In this document: piece by piece, positions 33,113 to 41,296 of the stretch
Numbering within the stretch: the stretch's first letter is position 1
How the letters are laid out: every line of letters starts with the position of its first letter
Assembly (NCBI GenBank): GCA_035638075.1
Contig: DASRAU010000028.1
Coordinates: 37,932 to 101,931 of the forward strand
Length of the DNA stretch: 64,000 bases
Direction of reading: 5' to 3'
From: DASRAU01 sp035638075
Lineage (GTDB): Bacteria > Acidobacteriota > Polarisedimenticolia > Gp22-AA2
Translations under genes and position numbers: made by a program
Notes under the pieces: generated by a model
Database searches by the model: none
Seen by the model: the letters and a program-made list of their open reading frames with translations, nothing else
What the model was told of the DNA's origin: nothing

Positions 33113-36100
33113 TCCGCCGGCGCCTTCCGGCCACGGGCCGACGCACCTTGCGATGGGTTCCAGTCGCCATCGTCCTCTGTTGCGCCGGGCTGCAGGAAGG
33201 CGTCGTCCGCGCCGATTTCACCGCCGCGGACTGCAACGACGGCACTGGAGCCTGCTTCCAGCCCAACAACCAGAAGCGGAAGATGGGTCCCGCCCAGGAT
33301 CCCTGCAAGAACGGGCATAAGTCAGGCGACCCCGTGGATACCTACTCGGGCGCCTTTGTCTATAGCATCGTCGATCTCTCGATACCCGGACGTGGACTCG
33401 ACGTCGCGATCAAGCGCACCTATAGGAATTCCGGTCAACTCAACGGCGCGTTCGGCTACAACTGGACCTTCGGCTACTACATGCGCGCGCGCAAGCTGAC
33501 GAGCGGGAATTATCTGATTCTCGGAGACGAAGGTCACGAGCTGATCCTGCACGCTGAAGGGACCAACAGCCTCGGCGAGAACAGCTACTGCGGATGTGAT
33601 GTTTCCAGCCACCTCGTTGAACATGGCGATGGAACTCTCAGCATGATCCAAAAGGATGGCGGGCGGCTGGAGTTCGATCGGGACGGCGCGCTCACCGCTC
33701 TGAAGGATCGATTCGGAGATGTCATCCGCTTCGAATACTTGAAGGATAACGGGGGGAACAATCTCAAGCCTCCGATCTCAGGAAAGAGCAAGTACTTCAT
33801 CGCGACCGGCGCAGGGATCGTCGCCCGTGAAGACCAGCTTGTGAAGATCATCGACACCTACGGACGGGAAATCCTGCTCTCCTACTATGGCGCCGTGGAC
33901 GGTCCAAGGATGGGACGACTGAAGCAGATTTCGGACTTCACCGGCCGAGTCCTGAAATACGACTACGACGGTGACGGCAATCTGACGGCGGTGACCGCGC
34001 CGGGAACGGTCGACTTTCCCATGGGAACCATGACGAGATATACGTATTCGGCCGACGACCCGAACGAAGCGCTCAACCACAACCTGCTCACCATCGTCGA
34101 CGGCCGCAATCGGACCGTCCTGACGAACCACTACGATTCTGAAGATCACGTCATTGCGCAGGAGTACGGTGGGAGCACGACGACATGGTCCTACGACATC
34201 CCCGGCCGGCGCACGGTCGTGACCGACGGGGACGGCAACACCACTGAGACATTGTTCGATCAGGAGGGTCGGCCGTTCCGCACCCGGCGCTATACGCGCG
34301 GTTTGAGGCAGGGCGATCCGGCATACTACGACACCCTCACGTTCTTCGATGGCAACGGCGACCTGGCTTCCACGCGCTTTCCGCTCGGCAACGAGTTGCA
34401 TTATGTTCACTCGCCGGAGGGCGATCTCCTCGCCATCCGCCGCCATCCCGACGCCACGATTCCGTCGACGGCCAACGATCTGGTCATCACCTACACGTAC
34501 GACCCCCTTTACCACCAACTGCGCACCTGGACTGACGCTCGCGGGTTCACCACGACACGCCTTTTCGACTATCAGGAAGCCGCTGATTATTCCAGCCTCG
34601 CGAGCCTGCTGGGCATTTCTCCGGGCGAAGTGCAGGCGCGGCTTGCGGCGGCCCAGGTTCCGATGAACCTTGGTGACATCAACGGCGACGGCCGCGCCGA
34701 CCAGATCGTGGGTCGCGCGATCAAGGAAGTCTTCCCGAGTCCGACAGTGGATGGAGCTCTGCAGACGATCGAAAGGCTCTATCGCTACAACGGTCGTGGA
34801 CAGATTCTCGCGAAGCGGGATGCCGAGGGGACCGAATCGACCTTCGAGTACTACCCGTCCAACGACCCGGATGGGGACGGACAAACCGTCCCCGGGAGCC
34901 TCGAGACCGGCCACGAGGGGTACCTTCAGCGTGCGGTTTCCGCAGCCGGCACGCCGGCCCAGATGACAGCGACGATCGCTTACGACGCCGCGGGGAACAC
35001 CCGGTCCGTCACCGACCTTCGCAACGATGTGGCTCAATTCGAGCATGACGCCTCGAACCGGCTCACGCGGATCGTCGCTCCGGCTCCCCTGTCTTACGAG
35101 ACGCTCGCGACCTACGACGCGGCCGGAAACGTCGTGCAGGTGGACGTCGAGAACAAGCATTCGGACGGACAGCGGGACTCGGCCAATCCGTGGATCACGA
35201 CCACGGTCGCTTACGACGACTGGAGCCGCGTGCAGTCGTCGACGCTGGAAATCGACCCGACGCACTCCGCGACCACCCAGTTCACCCTCGATGCCGTGGG
35301 GAACGTGGTCCTGGTCACCCACCCGGAAGGCAATACCGTTCGGTACGAATACGACGAGCGTGGCAAGGTCATGAAGATCCGGCAGGGATATGGGAGCCCC
35401 GGCGAGTCGGTGTCAACGGCCGCCTACGATCTGAACGGCAACCTGTCGGAGAGCGTCGATTCGCGAGGTCACGCGACCGAATACGTGTATGACCGCTTCG
35501 ATCGTGTCGTGCGCATCACCCGGCCCCTCGGTCAATCCGAAACCTACACTTACGACGCGGATAACAATGTGATCGCGACGAGCCGCCGGGGTGCCGGGGA
35601 TGTGTCTCTCGACCTGACGTCCTTCGACTACGACGAACTCGGGCGTCTCTCGCAGCTCTCGCGGTCGATTCTCGGTCCGGACGGCTTGGCGACAGGAGTG
35701 TCGCGAACAACCTTCGTGGTCGACCGGAACGGCCGCCTGCGGGCCCTCGTCGATCCGTTGCTCCGGCGTACCGAGGTCACCCTGGACGCGCTTGGCTGGC
35801 CCACCCAGGTTCAGGATCCCGCCGGTGACGTCATCTCGTATGTCTACGAGTCGGGGGTCTTGGCGAATGAGACCTGGGTCTCGCATGACGATCGTACGGG
35901 CGCTCTCTCCTCCTTCACCCTCGCCTACCAGCACGACCCGCTGAACCGATTGACCCGGGTCACGGACGCGGCGTCAGGAGTCAGGAGCATGCTCTATGAC
36001 TCCCGATCGCTCGTCGAGCGCGCCACTGAACCCTCGGGCGACACGGCGTCCGCCACTTATGACGGTCTGGGACGGCTGCGAACGCTGAGCCATGACCTGC

Positions 36101-38721
36101 GCGGCCCGACGGGCGGGATCGACTCCACCCTGACCGAATCGCGCTCTTATGATCGCGACTCCAGAATCACCGACATCACCGACGCGCGCGGCACCGTGAC
36201 CCATTACACCTACGACGCCCTCGACAGGGTGACGACCCAGACATCGGGACTGCCCATGATGTCCCGCATCCATACCTTCACCTACGACACCGAGGGGAAC
36301 CGGCTGACACATGGCACGCCGCGAGGCGTGACCACCAGCTATTCCTACGACGATCTCAATCGTCTGACCGCGATGACGACGCCGTTCGGCGTCCGTTCGT
36401 ACCAGTACGATGCCCTGGATCGTCTCGTCCATGCGGGCGTCACCGAAGGGGGCATGACGACCAGTTCGCTCGACTTCACCTACGATTCCCTCGGCCACCT
36501 CTTGACGCAGAAGGATGGGAGCCTGGTCGTCAGCACCCTCTACGACATCGCAGGCAATCGGAGCCGCTTGACGTATCCGGGCGGCGGGTATGTCAACGAA
36601 GGACGGACCCCCATCGACGGGCTCGCAACGGTTCGCGACGATGCCAACCATCTCATCGCCGAGTACCACTTCGCCGCGCCTGGAAGGATCTCACGCAGGA
36701 CGCTCGGGAATGGCATTCATCTCGACAGGATCTTCGACGTGCTCGGCTTCGCGACCGATCACACTCACACCAGTGCGGGCGGGGCTACCCTGCAGGGCTT
36801 TGCCTATGCGTACGACCGCCACGGAGATCGCGTGTTCGAGGCGCGGGGGCACGAGGGGGGCGGCGGAGATGTCTACCACTACGACTCGGTCCGTCGATTG
36901 AAGGCCGGGTGGTTCTCGGCCTCCGCCGCTGACATCCTGAATCAGAGGACGGCTCTGGATTCGGGGGCTCCCCTCCCCGATCCGGGTCAATACGGTTCCT
37001 TCGCCGCGTATACGCTCGACGCCGCCGGCAACCGCCTGAACGTGACGCGCGACACCGGATCCACGACCTACGCGGTCAACGGGCTGAACGAGTATCTCGT
37101 CGCGAACGGGGCACCCGTCGCCACGGATTCCGACGGGAATCTGGTCGATGACGGCACTTTCCTCTACGAGTACGACGACCGCAACCTCGTGCGCGTGCGC
37201 ACGAAGGCGCAAAATACGCTCGTCGAGGAATACTCGTACGACGCTCTCGGCCGTCGTGTGCGCAAGCATCGCGGGGACGGAAGTGTCACGACATATCTCT
37301 ATGACCGCGAGCGCCTCATCGAGGAACGCGACAGCAGCGGACAGCTCGCAGCTCAATACGTCTACGGTGCCGATGTCGACGAGGTGCTCCTGATGCGGCG
37401 CGGTGGGCAGGAGTATTATTTCCTCGATAACGATCTCCATTCGGTCACCGCGGCCACGGATGGAGCCGGCGCCCTCGTCGAGAGCTACGCGTACGATCAC
37501 TATGGTCTCACGAAAGTCCGGAACGCCGCCGGCACCCTTCTGTCCGGCTCCGCAATCGGTAATCCATGGCAATACGCCGGACGATACCTCGACCCCGAGA
37601 CGGGGCTGTATCAGTACCGTGCGCGCTACCTCAATACGCGTTATGGCCGTTTCATGTCAGCCGATCCGATCGGGTACAACGGCGGCCTCAACCTGTTCGC
37701 TTTCGCGAACAACAATCCCTTCGGCTTTAGGGACCCGCTGGGCCTGAACCCGTTCGCGGGCGCAGGAATGCCCATCAGGGCCGGACTGGTCCACCGTCCC
37801 ATGATTCCGGGGAAATCATTCAAGGAGATCGTCGCAGATCCCCTGCTCTGGCGACTCAACTCAGGCCATGTCTACTGGCAGATCGATTTTTCGGGAGGGA
37901 GCGCGACCTTCTCGTTCCATCCCGACAAGTGGCAGGACAATTACACCGGGAGCCCCGGGTGGCTCGACATGAACAACCGTAAGGCTGATCCCGTCGTCAG
38001 CCATAAGGACCCCAACTACCTCCTCTTTTCGCAAGATCCGACCACGGCGCAGAGGATTTACGACATCCTCATAACCGAACGGTCCGATTTTTCTCTGCTG
38101 CCGATGTACAAGGGGAGCGGTGTCGAAGGGTGTGAGAACTGCGGCACCTATGCGGTCGGAGTCGCGAGAAGATCGGGTTGTCCGATCCCTTCCGAAGCCT
38201 ATCTCTGGAACGGGGGAATCCTGGTGCAGCATGCACGGGCGGACGCCTTTGGAGGTCAGCTGCCGATACCGCAACCCGGAGCGGCTTATCCCTTCCTCAT
38301 CTCGGGCGGAATGGACTTGGAATGGTCCTACAACAACCCAGGCCTGGCCACCGTCGACGCAGCATGGTCCCTCTACAACGACCCGACCATGTTCAGACAG
38401 CGGCCGGTCGTCTGTCGAGGCGTCATCAACACCACCATGGGTGAAACGATTCTGTTTACCAATGCGGGTTATGACACCTATCTCGGTCTCGACTTCGCCT
38501 ACAACACCGGCAAGTCGATGGCTCTCGGAGCCGCCTTCGACCAGACCCTTCAAGCCGTCAACCAATACCAGCAGACCAAGACGAACGTGGAGTATCTAGC
38601 CGACACTGCCAAAGGTATGGTCGTGAACGCAGCGATCTCGACCGTGGTCTCCGTCGGTCAAGCTGTAGACTCCGGAGTTGATTTTTTCCTTCAATGGAAC
38701 TTTCCATTCCTCTGCAAATGA
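33109..38721 (+). CDS. secreted YD-repeat/RHS protein with variable C-terminal domain
   Basis: The GTG at 33109 overlaps the previous stop (GTGA), giving 1870 residues with a signal peptide (RWVPVAIVLCCAGLQEGVVRA). A DUF6531-like N-terminal cap has SGDPVDTYSGAFVYS. More than 20 YD repeats follow, and an EF-hand-like loop DINGDGRAD sits near residue 524. The RHS core closes with YLDPETGLYQYRARYL, YGRFMSADPIGY and DPLGLNPFAGAG. The ~330 residues after the core are not repeats. They carry SGHVYWQIDF and GCENCGTYAVGVA, a His...Cys order reminiscent of permuted papain-like (LRAT/NlpC-type) folds. That domain may be a toxin or enzyme. No immunity-like gene follows; the next gene encodes a rhodanese. 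Confidence 0.85.
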   Translation: MIRRRLPATGRRTLRWVPVAIVLCCAGLQEGVVRADFTAADCNDGTGACFQPNNQKRKMGPAQDPCKNGHKSGDPVDTYSGAFVYSIVDLSIPGRGLDVAIKRTYRNSGQLNGAFGYNWTFGYYMRARKLTSGNYLILGDEGHELILHAEGTNSLGENSYCGCDVSSHLVEHGDGTLSMIQKDGGRLEFDRDGALTALKDRFGDVIRFEYLKDNGGNNLKPPISGKSKYFIATGAGIVAREDQLVKIIDTYGREILLSYYGAVDGPRMGRLKQISDFTGRVLKYDYDGDGNLTAVTAPGTVDFPMGTMTRYTYSADDPNEALNHNLLTIVDGRNRTVLTNHYDSEDHVIAQEYGGSTTTWSYDIPGRRTVVTDGDGNTTETLFDQEGRPFRTRRYTRGLRQGDPAYYDTLTFFDGNGDLASTRFPLGNELHYVHSPEGDLLAIRRHPDATIPSTANDLVITYTYDPLYHQLRTWTDARGFTTTRLFDYQEAADYSSLASLLGISPGEVQARLAAAQVPMNLGDINGDGRADQIVGRAIKEVFPSPTVDGALQTIERLYRYNGRGQILAKRDAEGTESTFEYYPSNDPDGDGQTVPGSLETGHEGYLQRAVSAAGTPAQMTATIAYDAAGNTRSVTDLRNDVAQFEHDASNRLTRIVAPAPLSYETLATYDAAGNVVQVDVENKHSDGQRDSANPWITTTVAYDDWSRVQSSTLEIDPTHSATTQFTLDAVGNVVLVTHPEGNTVRYEYDERGKVMKIRQGYGSPGESVSTAAYDLNGNLSESVDSRGHATEYVYDRFDRVVRITRPLGQSETYTYDADNNVIATSRRGAGDVSLDLTSFDYDELGRLSQLSRSILGPDGLATGVSRTTFVVDRNGRLRALVDPLLRRTEVTLDALGWPTQVQDPAGDVISYVYESGVLANETWVSHDDRTGALSSFTLAYQHDPLNRLTRVTDAASGVRSMLYDSRSLVERATEPSGDTASATYDGLGRLRTLSHDLRGPTGGIDSTLTESRSYDRDSRITDITDARGTVTHYTYDALDRVTTQTSGLPMMSRIHTFTYDTEGNRLTHGTPRGVTTSYSYDDLNRLTAMTTPFGVRSYQYDALDRLVHAGVTEGGMTTSSLDFTYDSLGHLLTQKDGSLVVSTLYDIAGNRSRLTYPGGGYVNEGRTPIDGLATVRDDANHLIAEYHFAAPGRISRRTLGNGIHLDRIFDVLGFATDHTHTSAGGATLQGFAYAYDRHGDRVFEARGHEGGGGDVYHYDSVRRLKAGWFSASAADILNQRTALDSGAPLPDPGQYGSFAAYTLDAAGNRLNVTRDTGSTTYAVNGLNEYLVANGAPVATDSDGNLVDDGTFLYEYDDRNLVRVRTKAQNTLVEEYSYDALGRRVRKHRGDGSVTTYLYDRERLIEERDSSGQLAAQYVYGADVDEVLLMRRGGQEYYFLDNDLHSVTAATDGAGALVESYAYDHYGLTKVRNAAGTLLSGSAIGNPWQYAGRYLDPETGLYQYRARYLNTRYGRFMSADPIGYNGGLNLFAFANNNPFGFRDPLGLNPFAGAGMPIRAGLVHRPMIPGKSFKEIVADPLLWRLNSGHVYWQIDFSGGSATFSFHPDKWQDNYTGSPGWLDMNNRKADPVVSHKDPNYLLFSQDPTTAQRIYDILITERSDFSLLPMYKGSGVEGCENCGTYAVGVARRSGCPIPSEAYLWNGGILVQHARADAFGGQLPIPQPGAAYPFLISGGMDLEWSYNNPGLATVDAAWSLYNDPTMFRQRPVVCRGVINTTMGETILFTNAGYDTYLGLDFAYNTGKSMALGAAFDQTLQAVNQYQQTKTNVEYLADTAKGMVVNAAISTVVSVGQAVDSGVDFFLQWNFPFLCK

Positions 38722-39251
38722 TGATTCCAACGAGGGAAGTCGTGGGGGCAGTCCGAGGACTTTCACGATTGACGACGACAGTGTGCGCGTGCCTTGTCGT
38801 GACGGTGTTCTTCGTAACTCTGGCCATGTCGGCCTCCGGGGTCGGACGTGGACTCCATTACGTGACCGCGGATCAGGCGCGCGAGTGGACGGAGGGCAAG
38901 GTGCCGCTCGTGCTGCTCGACGTTCGGGCGGAGGACGAATTCGCGGCCGGGCGCCTGCCGGGCTCGATCAACCTCCCGCTGGCGACCCTGCCGGACGGGG
39001 CGGAGAAGGTGCCCCGCAACAGACGCCTCCTGATCTATTGCATCCACTCCTCTCATCGGGCGCCGCTGGCCGCCGCGCAGCTCGAGAAGCTCGGCTTCGA
39101 CGACGTTCACGTGGTCCAGGGCGGACTGGTGGCGTTGATCGAAGCCGGATTCGCGCTCGAGTCGTCCGCCCCTTCGAATCCACCGCGCATCTTGCCGATG
39201 ACGGAGCGCTGCAGCGACGCGGAGAAGGCCGCGCAAACATCGCCGCGGTGA
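38694..39251 (+). CDS. rhodanese-like domain protein, membrane-anchored or exported
   Basis: A 185-residue protein beginning inside the RHS gene (28-base overlap). A hydrophobic stretch (~27-45, VCACLVVTVFFVTLAMSAS) acts as signal or anchor. The rhodanese domain follows: LLDVRAEDEFAAGRLPGSIN and LLIYCIHSSHRAPLAA, with the active-site Cys in IYCIHSSHR. Rhodaneses carry sulfur as a cysteine persulfide, or act as Cys-based phosphatase-like folds. The loop here is six residues, typical of sulfurtransferases. No clear ribosome site was found, and a start at 38718 or later is possible. It overlaps the next gene by GTGA. Confidence 0.8.
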   Translation: MELSIPLQMMIPTREVVGAVRGLSRLTTTVCACLVVTVFFVTLAMSASGVGRGLHYVTADQAREWTEGKVPLVLLDVRAEDEFAAGRLPGSINLPLATLPDGAEKVPRNRRLLIYCIHSSHRAPLAAAQLEKLGFDDVHVVQGGLVALIEAGFALESSAPSNPPRILPMTERCSDAEKAAQTSPR

Positions 39252-40117
39252 CGCGTCTCCCTTCCAAGAGGCGACACGCCGGCGCAGCGTTTTTCGCGGT
39301 CCTGGTCGCAGCCGCCGGGCTGCGAGGAGACGCGCTCGCCGCGATCGCATTCTCGGGCTTGACCGAAGGCACCTGGCAGATCTGGGTGGCGCGTGACGAC
39401 GGATCCGAGCCTCGCCAGGTCACCCGCGATGCGATCGACAAGCGGTTGCCGGTCTGGGTCGATCGCGACACCCTTCTCTACGAAACCAACCGTGGCGAGC
39501 TGTTCCGGCTCGAACTCCGGACGGGGGTGACGAAGCCCGTGCTGGCGGGAGCGGGCATGCTGAACGGCTGCGACGTGCTCGGGTCCGCTCTGGTCTGTGT
39601 CCGAGTCCGCGGCGACAGCCGCGATGTGAGCGAGCTGCTCGTTGCCGATCTGAACGGCAGCGAGGGGACGAGGACCATCAGCCGTAGGGTCGGCCGTTAC
39701 CGTAGTCCGCGCTGGGTCGAAGGTGGGAAGGCGATTTTCTATTCATTCAAGGCGGCGCCAGGGCCCGAGTCGATCCATCGCCTCGAGATCGATTCCGGAA
39801 CCGACAGTGTCGTGATCGGCGCCCAGACGGACACGATTTACCCTGTCCTCGCGGCCGACGGTCACAGGCTGCTCCATGCTGCGAACGAGAGCGGCGACCT
39901 CGAGATATCCCTTTTCGACATGGTGTCCGGCGAGACGAAGCGTTTGACACGCTCCCCGGGCCTCGATACGCAGCCCCGTTGGATGAGCGACGGCATCCTG
40001 TTCGTCTCGGATCGAGGCAGCGACACCGGCATCTGGAGAATGCGGCCCGACGGCGGCTCTCCGACCTGCCTCACGGCCATCCCCGCGAAGGATCCCGCCT
40101 GGATTGCCGGGCTATGA
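39248..40117 (+). CDS. exported PD40/TolB-like beta-propeller protein
   Basis: The GTG at 39248 overlaps the rhodanese stop by 4 bases. The 289-residue protein has a signal peptide (GAAFFAVLVAAAGLRGDALA) and about six short PD40 blades, for example FSGLTEGTWQIWVARDDGSE, LPVWVDRDTLLYETNRG, WVEGGKAIFYSFK and GILFVSDRGSDTGIWRMRPD. It resembles the periplasmic TolB C-terminal propeller without its N-terminal domain. It probably binds another exported protein of the same block, but this is inference from the tight coupling. It overlaps the next start by ATGA. Confidence 0.8.
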   Translation: MTRLPSKRRHAGAAFFAVLVAAAGLRGDALAAIAFSGLTEGTWQIWVARDDGSEPRQVTRDAIDKRLPVWVDRDTLLYETNRGELFRLELRTGVTKPVLAGAGMLNGCDVLGSALVCVRVRGDSRDVSELLVADLNGSEGTRTISRRVGRYRSPRWVEGGKAIFYSFKAAPGPESIHRLEIDSGTDSVVIGAQTDTIYPVLAADGHRLLHAANESGDLEISLFDMVSGETKRLTRSPGLDTQPRWMSDGILFVSDRGSDTGIWRMRPDGGSPTCLTAIPAKDPAWIAGL

Positions 40118-41283
40118 CCTTGACCCGGCCGGCGATCGGACTGGCGCTGATGTTGACCGCATCGGGCTGCGCCTCCACCCCGCACACTCCTCCGCCCGCC
40201 AAGGCCTACGCGGGATCACCGCCGGCCGGATCACTGGCCACCGGTACGCTCCTGTCCGAGGTGCAGGCGGCGCGTAGCAGCCTCGAAGCCGCGGGCCGCG
40301 ATCGCTTCACCGTCGGCTTCCGGCTGGCCGCTCCGGCCACCGTCGCCCTGCGCATCTACGATGAGGATGACCTGCTGGTCACGACGGTCCGGCCGCAAGT
40401 GACCTTGCCGGAGGGTAAGCAGGAGGTCACCTGGGACGCGACCGACGATCGCGGCCAGCCAGTGCCGCAGGGTGTGTACCTCTACACACTCCTGGCGATT
40501 AGCGCCGGCCGCCGGCTGGACACCTACGATGCCACCGACGCGACCGGTGGCCGCAGGCTGCCTATCACCGAAGACTCCTACGACGCCGAGCGCCGCGTGA
40601 TTCGGTACTCGCTTCCGGCCCCGGCGCGCGTCAGGATCCGCGTCGACCTGCGCGACGGCGGACCACACATGAGGACGGTCCTCGATTGGGCCCTGCGCGA
40701 GGCCGGCCCCCACGAGGAAGCGTGGGACGGACAGGACGACTCGGGCGAAATTCGCCTCGCGGACCATCCGATGTCTCTCGTCATGATTCGGGCCTACTCC
40801 ATCCCCGACAACGCACTGATCGTGACCACGGGCACGACCGCTGGCGATCCCGGCGGTGACGCGGCCTCCCCCGGGCGGGAGCACCGGCCGCACGTCTCGA
40901 GCCCCGTCGCGGACTACATGCACGCGCTCCACGTGCGCAGCCGTTGCCACGAACCGCACTTCACGGTCGACTTCCCTCCGCAGGTCGGAGGGGAAACGGA
41001 AGGGGGCGGCGAAACAACGGGCAAGACACCGGTCGTGAGCGGCGACGTGCCGGTCCGGGTCACTCTCTCACCCGCGGATCGGGCGCACCTCCTCGCGTCA
41101 CGCTTCGAAGTGGCGATCTTCGCCGACCTGATGATTGTCGCCGAAGAGGAGGAGGGCTATTCCCCGTTCACTTACATCCTTCCCGCCTCGACGCTGGGTC
41201 CCGGATCTCACCTGATCACGATCAACGTCCTGGGCAACGACGACCATATTGGCGTCGTCACGCGCCGTATCGAGGTTCGCTGA
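40114..41283 (+). CDS. lipoprotein with FlgD-like Ig domains
   Basis: A 389-residue protein. The lipobox LTASGC makes Cys19 the probable lipid anchor, and an Ala/Pro-rich linker follows. Two FlgD-type Ig-like domains are visible, with VTWDATDDRGQPVPQGVYLY and EEAWDGQDDSGEIR, each the sort of W-D-G-x-D-x2-G motif found at the end of such domains. A Gly/Glu-rich linker (~300-325) separates a third domain. The same motif type occurs in the giant exoprotein at 27461, so the two may bind alike. It is the last gene of the five-gene block and ends 13 bases from the convergent sulP gene. Confidence 0.75.
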   Translation: MTLTRPAIGLALMLTASGCASTPHTPPPAKAYAGSPPAGSLATGTLLSEVQAARSSLEAAGRDRFTVGFRLAAPATVALRIYDEDDLLVTTVRPQVTLPEGKQEVTWDATDDRGQPVPQGVYLYTLLAISAGRRLDTYDATDATGGRRLPITEDSYDAERRVIRYSLPAPARVRIRVDLRDGGPHMRTVLDWALREAGPHEEAWDGQDDSGEIRLADHPMSLVMIRAYSIPDNALIVTTGTTAGDPGGDAASPGREHRPHVSSPVADYMHALHVRSRCHEPHFTVDFPPQVGGETEGGGETTGKTPVVSGDVPVRVTLSPADRAHLLASRFEVAIFADLMIVAEEEEGYSPFTYILPASTLGPGSHLITINVLGNDDHIGVVTRRIEVR

Positions 41284-41296
41284 GAGCGGGTCGAGT

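Noticed and set aside
33109..38721. Type VI secretion effector
   Set aside because: The RHS protein has a signal peptide, and there is no VgrG, PAAR or EagR-like gene nearby.
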